DNA of 5,663 nt, taken from the NCBI GenBank assembly GCA_028706895.1, contig JAQTVG010000076.1, positions 1-5,663 of the forward strand. Reading direction: 5' to 3'. The stretch comes from Candidatus Omnitrophota bacterium (GTDB lineage: Bacteria; Omnitrophota; Gorgyraeia; Gygaellales; Profunditerraquicolaceae). This document shows positions 1 through 5,663 of this stretch, in pieces. A model generated the notes under the pieces. The model made no database searches and was not told where the DNA came from. It worked only from the letters and a program-made list of their open reading frames with translations. Each line of letters starts with the position of its first letter. Position 1 is the first letter of the stretch. The position numbers were made by a program, and so were the translations under genes.

Positions 1-519
1 CTCTTTAACCGCATCGGCTAACAAAGATTGAAGCTCTAACGGGCCGGGAGTTGTATTTTTAGAAGGGATGATTTTATTTTTAAAACGGTAGTTAACTGTG
101 CCTATAACCGCAGGCATAAATCCGGCTTCTTTTAACAATGCCTCGATAAGGTAAGTTATGGTGGTCTTTCCGTTAGTCCCTGTAACAGCTACAACTTTTA
201 TTTTAGACGAAGGGTTTCCGTAAAACTTCGCGGCTAAATTAGCCATAGCGTGGCGCGTATCCTGGGCAGCTATAATACAGGTTTTACCCGGAACGCAGGA
301 AGCAGACTGCGTGTTATTAACTATTACCGCTCTTGCCCCCCTATCTATCGCTTCCTTGATAAACCCATGCCCATCCGCATTCGTACCTTCTATTGCCACA
401 AAAATAAAATTATCCGAAACCTGCTTTGAATTGCAAGCCAGGCCTTTGACCTCAAAATCATCAAGGATATACGCAGGATAATTGCTGCCTAAAGTTTTAA
501 TTAGCTCTTTTGCCTTCAT
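1..519 (-). CDS. murE: MurE, UDP-N-acetylmuramoyl-tripeptide synthetase (partial, N-terminal 173 residues)
   Basis: A cytoplasmic Mur ligase that uses ATP to add the third stem-peptide amino acid (meso-diaminopimelate or lysine) to UDP-MurNAc-L-Ala-D-Glu. I translated it by hand: the frame is open from an ATG at 519 to the window edge, 173 codons without a stop. Visible family marks are FVAIEG followed by DGHGF (about residues 40-53, UDP-substrate domain), the ATP-binding loop VTGTNGKTT (112-120) and TTPGPLELQ (about 156-164), typical of MurE rather than MurF, MurC or MurD. The usual DSR triplet of the N-terminal domain reads NSK here (30-32). The ATG overlaps the end of ftsI by 23 bases in another frame, implying translational coupling; only a weak purine stretch precedes it. 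The C-terminal domain that decides diaminopimelate versus lysine lies outside the window, so the substrate cannot be told. Family assignment is firm. Confidence 0.96.
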   Translation of the reverse strand, partial: MKAKELIKTLGSNYPAYILDDFEVKGLACNSKQVSDNFIFVAIEGTNADGHGFIKEAIDRGARAVIVNNTQSASCVPGKTCIIAAQDTRHAMANLAAKFYGNPSSKIKVVAVTGTNGKTTITYLIEALLKEAGFMPAVIGTVNYRFKNKIIPSKNTTPGPLELQSLLADAVKE

Positions 520-2221
520 CCAGTGTAAAATTTTCTTTTCCGGGATGCTTGCCTCTAAGGTATTTTAAGACGTCTCCGGCAACATTCTTAAACACAGGCG
601 CTGCTACTACCCCTCCGAAATAATAAGGGTGCGGTTCATCAACCACAACAGCGATAACAATAACCGGGTCCTCCGCGGGAGCAAAACCGATAAAAGAAGC
701 CACAAATTTACTATGCGAGTAGGCGCCGTTAGGCTCTAATTTCTGCGCGGTTCCGGTCTTGCCCGCCGAAGTAAAACCTGTAATTTTCGCCAGCCTTCCC
801 GTGCCCTCTTCTACTACTCCTGTAAGGATTTTTTTTACCCTGTTGGCGGTGCTTTGCGATATGGCCCTGCGCACCAAAACCGGGGAGTAAAATTTAATTG
901 TTTCGCCGTGCTTATCCCTGATTTCTTTTACAATGTAAGGCTTCATAAGCTCGCCGCCGTTAGCAATTACAGATAAACCCGCTGCCAGCTGCAGCGTCGT
1001 CACGCCAACTTCCTGGCCTATCGGGATAGCTGATATGGATGTCCTGGACCAGAATCGCGGCTCTTTAATCATACCCGAGATCTCTCCCGGCAAATCAACC
1101 CCTGTCTTTGTCCCAAAACCAAAAAGTTTTATGTAGCGGTAAACCAATTCCGGGCCCAGAATTTGCGCGACCTTAGTCGTCCCGATATTACTTGACTCCT
1201 CAATAACCTGCCTGAATGTGAGCGTGCCGTGCGGCTGATGGTCGTGCAATATGCGCCCGCCCACCCTGTAAGCGCCATTTTCGCAGAAGAATTTATCTTC
1301 TTCTGTCACCTTATTCTCTTCTAATGCGGCCGAAGCAGTAACTATTTTAAATACCGACCCCGGCTCAAATAAATCGGAGATAGAACGATTACGCTTATTG
1401 TCCTTATCGCTGTTATTATACTGATTTAAATCAAAGGTAGGACGGTTTACCATTGCCAGTATCGCCCCTGTATGCGGGTCAATGGCAACGAGGCTCGCAC
1501 CTTTAGCGTGAAAAGTCTTGAATGCCTTATCAAGCTCCCTCTCGGCTATATACTGTATAACCTCATCAATAGTCAATACTAAATTATACCCGTCGGCAGG
1601 CAGGGCCATTTTCTGCTCAAGGTTCAATTTCTTCTGGCGCGCGTCCCTTAAAACTAAAGCCCAGCCCTGCGCCCCTTTAAGGTATTTGTTATATCCTAAT
1701 TCAATACCCTCTAATCCTGTATTATCCAATCCGCAGAATCCGACGGCCTGGCTGGCGAGGTAACTGTTTGGATAGGAGCGCCTGCTCTCTTTAATAAAAT
1801 CAAGGCCTTTTATATTCAACTTCTTTACTGCCTCGCTTTGAGAAGGGCTCAGTTTTCTTGCCACCCATACAAAAGATTTTTTACGATACAGCCTGTCTCT
1901 AAGAAAAGCTTTGTCCATCCCTAATACGCTAGACAACCCTCTTATAATCGCCTCTTTATCTTTATCCGGTATTGAGTTTGGAGATGCGTATAGCGAATCC
2001 GCGGATACATTAACTGCCTGCGGTTTAAAATTACAATCAAATATTGTGCCACGGCGGGGTTCCAGCTCTACAAATAAACTGTGCTGCTTTTGGGCAATTT
2101 CTGCAAAATAATTTGAACGGAAAAATTGGATAAAAAAAAGACGGGCTATGCATAATGCCAGGAAGGCAAAGAAAAAGAAGAATACCGCATTAGTCCTGCG
2201 GCGGTAATTTACTATATACAC
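497..2221 (-). CDS. ftsI: FtsI/PBP3-type septal peptidoglycan transpeptidase (class B penicillin-binding protein)
   Basis: A 574-residue class B penicillin-binding protein that cross-links septal peptidoglycan as part of the FtsW-FtsI-FtsQLB divisome. It has a short basic cytoplasmic tail, one membrane anchor (about 12-33, with five consecutive Phe), the dimerisation (pedestal) domain with RRGTIFD (56-62) and RRSYP (147-151), then the transpeptidase domain. All three active-site motifs are present: S289-V-F-K292 with the nucleophile serine, S343-S-N345, and K488-T-G-T491. Length is normal and there is no PASTA domain, which argues against Gram-positive PBP2x or SpoVD types. The residue after RGTIFD is Cys63, where the family usually has Arg. 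The start is a GTG with no clear Shine-Dalgarno sequence. An in-frame TAA lies 36 bases upstream and the first in-frame ATG is at residue 102, beyond the anchor, so GTG is the only sensible choice. The position between ftsL and murE is the classic dcw order and supports ftsI over mrdA. Confidence 0.97.
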   Translation of the reverse strand: MYIVNYRRRTNAVFFFFFAFLALCIARLFFIQFFRSNYFAEIAQKQHSLFVELEPRRGTIFDCNFKPQAVNVSADSLYASPNSIPDKDKEAIIRGLSSVLGMDKAFLRDRLYRKKSFVWVARKLSPSQSEAVKKLNIKGLDFIKESRRSYPNSYLASQAVGFCGLDNTGLEGIELGYNKYLKGAQGWALVLRDARQKKLNLEQKMALPADGYNLVLTIDEVIQYIAERELDKAFKTFHAKGASLVAIDPHTGAILAMVNRPTFDLNQYNNSDKDNKRNRSISDLFEPGSVFKIVTASAALEENKVTEEDKFFCENGAYRVGGRILHDHQPHGTLTFRQVIEESSNIGTTKVAQILGPELVYRYIKLFGFGTKTGVDLPGEISGMIKEPRFWSRTSISAIPIGQEVGVTTLQLAAGLSVIANGGELMKPYIVKEIRDKHGETIKFYSPVLVRRAISQSTANRVKKILTGVVEEGTGRLAKITGFTSAGKTGTAQKLEPNGAYSHSKFVASFIGFAPAEDPVIVIAVVVDEPHPYYFGGVVAAPVFKNVAGDVLKYLRGKHPGKENFTLDEGKRAN

Positions 2222-2263
2222 AAGTATATATAAGGTTAAGAATTGACGGCTGTTTTATGCGCC

Positions 2264-2282
2264 ATCAATATCGCATATTGAT
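2264..2282. repeat. 8-bp perfect inverted repeat in the ftsL-ftsI gap
   Basis: Arms 2264-2271 (ATCAATAT) and 2275-2282 (ATATTGAT) are exact reverse complements around a 3-base centre (CGC). The repeat lies in the 70-base gap between ftsL and ftsI, the longest gap inside the dcw run. It could be a small operator, a weak hairpin or an RNA-processing point. It is A/T-rich and has no T-run, so it is not a convincing terminator. Function is unknown. Confidence 0.45.
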
Positions 2283-2291
2283 TTTATCTAA

Positions 2292-2669
2292 TTAAGGATG
2301 GCCAATGGAACTTGCCTCAGCCTGTCTCTTGATACCAAAAAGAGATATTGCTATTGTTTTAAACTTTGAAGGGCGCGCTTCGCTTGCTATCCTTACCCCC
2401 CCCTGGGGATATGCCAATTTCACCACGCGGTAACTGTTTGGCATCTCAAATTTGGCATACTCTGATACCCTGTTGTCAATAAGCACGACCGAGGTGTTCT
2501 TGTTTATATTATATCTTAACATAGCATTCTTATCAAGAGAATCGTGGAAGGCAACGGACTTTTTTTCGCCTATATAACCAAGGCGGAATATCTCTGTCTG
2601 CTGATAAACGTAGAGAAGGCAAAAACAGGTAGCGAAAGTAGTGAATAATAAAATTTTTGACAGCTTCAT
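2292..2669 (-). CDS. ftsL: FtsL-like divisome membrane protein
   Basis: A 125-residue bitopic membrane protein. A short basic start (MKLSK) is followed by a hydrophobic segment at about 5-22 and then a charged, FtsL-like stretch (VYQQTEIFRLGYIGEKK) of the kind that forms a coiled coil with FtsB. FtsL is known to bridge FtsQ-FtsB and FtsW-FtsI and to help activate septal synthesis. Sequence conservation in this family is poor, so the call rests mainly on size, topology and position between rsmH and ftsI. The open frame extends to a TTG at 2687, but I place the start at the ATG at 2669. That ATG has GAAAGG 7 bases upstream, inside the end of rsmH, and begins one base after the rsmH stop; the TTG would lie upstream of this site. 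The tail beyond about residue 90 is longer than a minimal FtsL. The gene contains a run of eight G at 2396-2403 (codons for QGGV). Confidence 0.82.
   Translation of the reverse strand: MKLSKILLFTTFATCFCLLYVYQQTEIFRLGYIGEKKSVAFHDSLDKNAMLRYNINKNTSVVLIDNRVSEYAKFEMPNSYRVVKLAYPQGGVRIASEARPSKFKTIAISLFGIKRQAEASSIGHP
2396..2403 (-). repeat. Run of eight G within ftsL (C on the + strand)
   Basis: Eight identical bases span the Gln-Gly-Gly-Val codons of ftsL, about residues 89-92. Losing one base would give a TAA directly after the two Gly codons. Gaining one would add 11 foreign residues (KDSKRSAPFKV) before a stop. The tract is therefore a potential slippage site, or a place where a sequencing or assembly error would break the gene. 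As given, the frame is intact. Confidence 0.6.
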
Positions 2670-2670
2670 C

Positions 2671-3564
2671 TTATGACCTTTCGGCAACCCTCAATTTACT
2701 GCTGCGGCTTTTGGGGTTCAGTTTAATCTCGCTAAACCTAGGCACCATTGGCTTAGCAGTTATTATATTTATTTTTCCGCCGGCAGCGAGTTTACGGAAA
2801 CTTAATTTAGCTATGCGGTCTTCCAGGGAATGAAAAGAAATAACGCAAATCCTCCCCCCTGCATTAAGCAAGTCAACTGCCTTATTTATCCCTGTTTCTA
2901 TTATTTCCAATTCCCTGTTCACGGCAATGCGCACCGCCTGAAAAGTACGCGTCGCAGGATGTATGCGGTAATGCCTGTACCTGGAGGGCACCGCCTTGAC
3001 TACGATATCGCTTAATTCCCGCGTTGTGGTAATAGCGTGTTTCTCTCTTTCTTCCACTAAAAAATGCGCGATGCGGTTATGCCATCTCTCTTCTCCGAAT
3101 GTCCGTAATATTGAAGAGAGCTCTTCTTCGTTAAGGTTATTCACCAAATCATAAGCAGAGATAAAACTATTCCTGTCAAAACGCATATCTAATGGGCCGT
3201 CATTATGAAAGCTAAAACCACGGTTGGGGTCGTCAAGCTGGTATGAAGAAAGGCCCAAATCAAATAATACCCCGTCAACCTTTTTGATATTGAGATTCTC
3301 CAGTATTTTATCAATATCAGAAAAACTTCCGTGCACGAATTCGCAGGCAGATCCAAAGTCACACAATCTTTCACGGGCTACAGCCAAAGAATCTTCGTCC
3401 CTGTCAATGCCGATAAGCCTGCCTCCGGGCATAATATGTTCAGCAATGGCCCTGCTGTGCCCGCCCGTTCCTATAGTAGCATCTACTATAACTTTACCGG
3501 GGGCCAGGGAAAGATAATCTATTACTTCACCAAGCATAACTGGGATATGAAATTTCTGTTTCAC
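2671..3564 (-). CDS. rsmH: RsmH (MraW), 16S rRNA (cytosine1402-N4)-methyltransferase
   Basis: A 297-residue S-adenosylmethionine-dependent methyltransferase that adds the N4-methyl group to C1402 in the decoding centre of 16S rRNA. Family marks in order are HIPVMLGEV at the N-terminus (6-14), the SAM-binding loop DATIGTGGHS (28-37), IGIDRD (51-56), FDLGLSS (101-107) with RGFSF (115-119), DGPLDMRFD (122-130), FGEER (156-160), HPATRTFQAVRI (202-213), SFHSLEDR (243-250) and the basic end SRSSKLRVAER (286-296). All are intact and the length is typical. The start is a GTG at 3564, just ahead of the conserved HIPV; no better upstream start exists and the Shine-Dalgarno sequence is weak. It lies 15 bases after mraZ and its last codons carry the ribosome binding site of ftsL, so translation of the three genes is probably linked. 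Its place in a division operon is the usual one, although its target is the ribosome. Confidence 0.98.
   Translation of the reverse strand: MKQKFHIPVMLGEVIDYLSLAPGKVIVDATIGTGGHSRAIAEHIMPGGRLIGIDRDEDSLAVARERLCDFGSACEFVHGSFSDIDKILENLNIKKVDGVLFDLGLSSYQLDDPNRGFSFHNDGPLDMRFDRNSFISAYDLVNNLNEEELSSILRTFGEERWHNRIAHFLVEEREKHAITTTRELSDIVVKAVPSRYRHYRIHPATRTFQAVRIAVNRELEIIETGINKAVDLLNAGGRICVISFHSLEDRIAKLSFRKLAAGGKINIITAKPMVPRFSEIKLNPKSRSSKLRVAERS
2677..2682 (-). promoter_or_regulatory. Ribosome binding site deciding the ftsL start
   Basis: GAAAGG on the minus strand, inside the last codons of rsmH and 7 bases before the ATG at 2669. It fixes the ftsL start at the ATG rather than the TTG at 2687, and suggests reinitiation after the rsmH stop (TAAGATG junction). 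Confidence 0.7.
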
Positions 3565-3579
3565 GTGCTGACACTATAT

Positions 3580-4017
3580 TTAACTATCCATTAATTTCTC
3601 GGCTATCTCTTCAAAAGATTGCCGGGAAGTCCCGTAGAATTCCTGCCACTTATCTTTAGCCCAGATTTCTACCCTATTAGATACGCCTACAATCATCACG
3701 TCTTTTTTTATCTGGGCAAAATCCTTTAAATACTGGGGAATAAGTATCCTGCCCTGCTTATCGGCGGACACTTCTACTGCGCCGGAAAAATATAAACGGT
3801 TAAATGTACGCGCTTCCTGTTTGGTAAACGGTATGGCCTTGAATTTATTTTCCTGCGTGCGCCACTCTTCTTCTGAAAACATAAAAAGGCATTTATCCAA
3901 ACCGCGGGTGACAAAAAATTTCTCTATGAAATGTGCCTTGGCGCTTTCGCGGAACTTGGCAGGTAAGATGAGGCGACCCTTACGGTCTATGGAATGCAGA
4001 TATTCGCCATAGAACAT
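3580..4017 (-). CDS. mraZ: MraZ, transcriptional regulator of the dcw cluster
   Basis: A 145-residue DNA-binding protein of the MraZ family with the expected two AbrB-like half-domains. Each carries the signature loop: D11-RKG-R15 followed by LILPAKFR, and D86-KQG-R90 followed by ILIPQYL. Length is typical (about 140-150). Family members form ring-shaped oligomers that bind tandem short repeats at their own promoter and repress, or in some bacteria activate, the dcw operon. Here it is the first gene after a strong promoter, and its leader holds three regularly spaced heptamers, so autoregulation is the natural inference. The ATG start at 4017 has AAAGGA about 8 bases upstream and the protein begins MFYGEY, near-diagnostic for the family. 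rsmH follows after 15 bases. Confidence 0.98.
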   Translation of the reverse strand: MFYGEYLHSIDRKGRLILPAKFRESAKAHFIEKFFVTRGLDKCLFMFSEEEWRTQENKFKAIPFTKQEARTFNRLYFSGAVEVSADKQGRILIPQYLKDFAQIKKDVMIVGVSNRVEIWAKDKWQEFYGTSRQSFEEIAEKLMDS

Positions 4018-4025
4018 TATTTACG

Positions 4026-4031
4026 TCCTTT
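4026..4031 (-). promoter_or_regulatory. Ribosome binding site of mraZ
   Basis: AAAGGA on the minus strand, 8 bases before the mraZ ATG and directly abutting the last AAAGTGG operator copy. It is one of the best Shine-Dalgarno sequences in the window, in contrast to the weak ones of rsmH and ftsI. Confidence 0.75.
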
Positions 4032-4058
4032 CCACTTTACTCCACTTTTAACCACTTT
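4032..4058 (-). promoter_or_regulatory. MraZ operator: three AAAGTGG boxes at 10-bp period
   Basis: Three exact copies of AAAGTGG (minus strand), at 4052-4058, 4042-4048 and 4032-4038, each separated by 3 bases (TTA, AGT), giving a strict one-helical-turn period. They lie between the promoter -10 element and the mraZ ribosome binding site, starting about 2 bases after the likely transcription start. MraZ proteins are known to bind three or four short repeats at 10-bp spacing upstream of mraZ: TGGGN with 5-base spacers in E. coli and, as I recall, AAAGTG(T/G) with 3-base spacers in Mollicutes. The copies here fit the second form. Bound MraZ would block initiation or promoter clearance, which is inference. 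Confidence 0.88.
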
Positions 4059-4066
4059 GTATGCCA

Positions 4067-4095
4067 AGTATAGAGAAAATTTGCCATTATGTCAA
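4067..4095 (-). promoter_or_regulatory. Sigma-70-type promoter of the mraZ-led dcw operon
   Basis: On the minus strand, TTGACA (4090-4095) and TATACT (4067-4072) are separated by exactly 17 bases: a perfect -35 element and a -10 with one difference from TATAAT. A run of seven T preceded by AA lies just upstream of the -35 and could act as an UP-like element. Transcription would start near 4060-4062 (A residues), giving a leader of about 45 bases that contains the MraZ boxes. This is the only strong promoter I see in the window and it probably drives mraZ to murE and beyond. Confidence 0.88.
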
Positions 4096-4170
4096 GAAAA
4101 AAATTCTCTAACTTAAGGAAATACAAGGACTAGTGGATAGGAGAGGCTTTAGTGGCTATATATTGTGGCA

Positions 4171-5079
4171 CTATAAAGGGAAGGAAAATATGTTATGTGC
4201 GCAAACTACATCTTTTTTTATCTGCCGGGCTAAAAGTTCCAAAGAACTAAACTTCCTGTCATTCCTTATCTTTTTTATAAATTGTACCTCTAAATATCCT
4301 CCATAAATACTTTTTTTAAAGTTAAACATGTGTGCTTCTATATGTATTTGTTCTTGTTTTTTAAATGTGGGCTTTGTTCCAATATAACAAACACCTTTTA
4401 ATATTCTATTATTAAAAATGATTTTAACGGCATAAATGCCCGGCGGCGGCAAGACTTCATGATGGGGATTTATATTTGCCGTCGGGAAACCTAATTTAGC
4501 AGCTAAAGATGCGCCTCTGATTACTGTGCCTAAAACGCTCACCGGCCTTGAAAGTAATTTTTCGGCGCTGTTTAATTTTCCTTGTTTAATTAACCTTCGG
4601 ATATAGGTGCTGCTTATGGGTTGTTTATTTATTTTAACTATATCAAACGCCTTTGCTTTAAATTGATATAAAGAAGACAGATTACTTAAAGTCTTGAAAT
4701 CCCCTTCCCCTCTCCTGCCAAACCTGAAATTTCTCCCGATATATATATGTTTTACTCCAATCTTTTTTACTAAAATATTTTTTATGAAACTTTCTGCGGG
4801 AATCCTGGAGAAACTCTGGTTAAAGTTTATGACAACGCAAGCATCTATACCTAAAGACTCCATTAACCTTAAACGGTGCTCCAAAGAATAGATACTTTGC
4901 TCTTTATGTGGGTCAGGCCAGAAAGTCACAACCATACTCGTGCCTTTTATGCTCCTGGCTTTATTGATTGCGGCTTTGAGTATCTTCTGATGTCCCAGGT
5001 GCACCCCGTCAAATACCCCAAGCGCCACGACGGGATTTTTAAATCTCCTGATTTTATTTATACCATGGATAATTTTCAT
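4171..5079 (-). CDS. ribF: RibF, bifunctional riboflavin kinase / FAD synthetase
   Basis: A 302-residue cytoplasmic enzyme that phosphorylates riboflavin to FMN and adenylylates FMN to FAD. The N-terminal adenylyltransferase domain shows LGVFDGVHLGH (20-30, with the HxGH nucleotide-binding motif H27-H30), TFWPDPHK (52-59), IGRNFRFG (114-121) with GEGD, and ISSTYIRRLI (155-164). The C-terminal riboflavin kinase domain shows G184 to RG, then KLGFPTANI (195-203), PPPGIYAV (211-218), IGTKPTF (233-239) and the IEAH segment containing Glu248, the likely catalytic base. The Gly-Arg often found before the LGFPTAN block is Ala-Lys here; other members vary at this site. Both domains look complete. The ATG start overlaps the stop codon of the upstream pilin-like gene (ATGA), with a modest CAGGG upstream, implying coupling. 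It ends 153 bases before mraZ; no convincing terminator follows it. Confidence 0.97.
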   Translation of the reverse strand: MKIIHGINKIRRFKNPVVALGVFDGVHLGHQKILKAAINKARSIKGTSMVVTFWPDPHKEQSIYSLEHRLRLMESLGIDACVVINFNQSFSRIPAESFIKNILVKKIGVKHIYIGRNFRFGRRGEGDFKTLSNLSSLYQFKAKAFDIVKINKQPISSTYIRRLIKQGKLNSAEKLLSRPVSVLGTVIRGASLAAKLGFPTANINPHHEVLPPPGIYAVKIIFNNRILKGVCYIGTKPTFKKQEQIHIEAHMFNFKKSIYGGYLEVQFIKKIRNDRKFSSLELLARQIKKDVVCAHNIFSFPL

Positions 5080-5576
5080 CTACAGCACCCTGACCAATCA
5101 CTGGTAATAACTGCAGAACCAGTGGTATTCCTGTAAGCATATTGAGTAGCTACGCCTGTTGAATCAACTTTCCACCATAAGTCATAAATAGCGGATAAAT
5201 TAGGTACCTTGCCTCCAGCTGAACACCGTTCCGCGTACATAACAACATAACTTGCAGTCGGTGGATAACTGCTGCTTACGCCATAATAAAAATAATTCTT
5301 GGAATTAGCTGAATTAGGGATTTGATCAGCGCCTGTCCCCACTCCCACATCAGAACTAATTATCCCGATATATGTGCCACTCTTCATATAATACTCATAA
5401 GCTAATTTACGCATAGAACTTATATTGGCTTTTGCTTCGGCAGTGCGGGAGTATTCGGTTTGATTAGTATACGAAGTAAGCCCTACGGTAGCAAGAATAC
5501 CTACGATGATAATTACTATGATTAATTCCAGGAGAGTAAAAGCTTTTTTAGGAGCAGAATTTAATTTATGATTCAT
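5076..5576 (-). CDS. Type IV pilin-like (or pseudopilin) protein
   Basis: A 166-residue secreted filament subunit of the type IV pilus / type II secretion family. The N-terminus has a short basic leader (residues 1-12, ending PKKA), then FTLLELIIVIIIVGILATVG, the classic class III signal. Prepilin peptidase should cut after Ala12, leaving Phe13 at +1 for N-methylation and Glu17 at +5. Ala at -1 instead of Gly is less common but tolerated. A long amphipathic helix (about 36-65) leads into a Gly/Ser/Tyr-rich globular part with three cysteines: Cys118, Cys164 and Cys165. The last two lie at the C-terminus (WSGCCR), where a disulfide to Cys118 is plausible. The frame stays open to a GTG at 5606 (22-residue leader), but that codon lies in a hairpin arm. 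I prefer the ATG at 5576, although its purine-rich site (AAGGA) is 16 bases away. The specific role (major pilin, minor pilin or pseudopilin) cannot be told. Confidence 0.9.
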   Translation of the reverse strand: MNHKLNSAPKKAFTLLELIIVIIIVGILATVGLTSYTNQTEYSRTAEAKANISSMRKLAYEYYMKSGTYIGIISSDVGVGTGADQIPNSANSKNYFYYGVSSSYPPTASYVVMYAERCSAGGKVPNLSAIYDLWWKVDSTGVATQYAYRNTTGSAVITSDWSGCCR

Positions 5577-5604
5577 ACTAAAATATACACTTTCCTTCTT
5601 AGCC

Positions 5605-5642
5605 ACAAGACACTTTTCCGATTGGCTCGGAAAGCGTCTTGT
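5605..5642 (-). promoter_or_regulatory. Stem-loop in the leader of the pilin-like gene
   Basis: Arms 5605-5621 and 5627-5642 pair around a 5-base loop. Outer helix ACAAGAC/GTCTTGT is 7 bp, inner helix CTTT/AAAG plus CCGA/TCGG is 8 bp with one bulged base (5617). Between the helices, the 5612-5635 pair is A-C on the plus strand but a G-U wobble in minus-strand RNA, so the fold is better in the pilin transcript. No T-run follows it on the minus strand, so it is not a standard terminator of an upstream gene. It sits 8 bases before the purine-rich AAGGA stretch of the pilin gene, so a role in translation or mRNA stability is possible. A copy of a dispersed palindromic repeat is an alternative. 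Confidence 0.6.
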
Positions 5643-5663
5643 TGTTATGTTATTAATATCCTG

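Noticed and set aside
1518..1763. Open frame of 81 codons on the plus strand
   Set aside because: It lies wholly antisense within ftsI, which has complete family motifs. The predicted peptide resembles no known family and has no ribosome site I can support. The same applies to the plus-strand frames at 1911-2111, 2830-3015, 3224-3517, 3331-3594, 3821-4012, 4694-4891 and 4876-5136.
2236..2265. Nine-codon minus-strand frame (ATG GCG to TAA) in the ftsL-ftsI gap as a leader peptide
   Set aside because: It is very short, has no ribosome binding site and no run of regulatory codons, and is expected by chance.
3189..3374. Minus-strand open frame of 61 codons
   Set aside because: It is an out-of-frame shadow within rsmH, whose own frame carries all the methyltransferase motifs across this stretch.
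4131..4168. Plus-strand TAGTGG (4131, 4150) and TTGTGG (4163) copies near the end of ribF, resembling MraZ boxes in opposite orientation
   Set aside because: Spacing is irregular (19 and 13 bases), the AAA part of the box is missing, and they lie upstream of the promoter on the other strand. Chance similarity in a GTGG-containing region is enough to explain them.
4096..4170. Possible intrinsic terminator of ribF (run of seven T at 4097-4103 on the minus strand)
   Set aside because: No stable G/C-rich stem precedes the T-run; only short imperfect pairings are visible. The T-run is better explained as an A/T tract upstream of the -35 element.
5643..5663. A -10-like TATTAAT stretch on the minus strand upstream of the pilin hairpin
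   Set aside because: The region is A/T-rich and any -35 element would lie at or beyond the window edge, so a promoter cannot be supported.

Overview
The window (about 43% G+C by eye) is the start of a bacterial division and cell-wall (dcw) cluster, and every supported gene is on the minus strand. The genes therefore read from right to left: a type IV pilin-like gene, ribF, a short regulatory gap, then mraZ, rsmH, ftsL, ftsI and the first 173 codons of murE, which runs off the left edge. The dense minus-strand coding, the mraZ-first dcw order and a pilin ending in a paired-cysteine tail suit an uncultivated Gram-negative-type lineage. The general look recalls Candidatus Omnitrophota, but this is an impression and not a demonstrated assignment.

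Right part (about 4171-5663): a long imperfect hairpin (5605-5642) lies just upstream of a type IV pilin-like gene. The pilin stop codon overlaps the ribF start codon in an ATGA (5076-5079), so a secreted filament subunit and the FMN/FAD-making enzyme RibF appear to be translationally coupled.

Middle (4018-4170): a 153-base gap holds the control region of the dcw operon. There is a near-consensus sigma-70 promoter (TTGACA, 17 bp, TATACT on the minus strand). It is followed by three exact AAAGTGG heptamers at a strict 10-bp period and then a good ribosome binding site for mraZ. The heptamers are very probably the MraZ operator, giving autoregulation of the cluster. They resemble the form described for Mollicutes more than the TGGGN boxes of Escherichia coli.

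Left part (1-4017): mraZ (regulator), rsmH (16S rRNA m4C1402 methyltransferase), ftsL (small divisome membrane protein), ftsI (septal transpeptidase) and murE (muropeptide ligase) are closely packed. Gaps are 15, 1 and 70 bases, then a 23-base overlap. They look like one transcript linking peptidoglycan precursor synthesis, septal cross-linking and division control. The ftsL-ftsI gap is the only loose joint and holds an 8-bp inverted repeat. ftsL itself carries a run of eight G residues.

No mobile element, CRISPR array, tRNA or rRNA was seen, and there is no gene-free stretch over 300 bases. I found no new multi-gene system. The most interesting items are the MraZ operator, the pilin leader hairpin, the pilin-ribF coupling and the G tract in ftsL.
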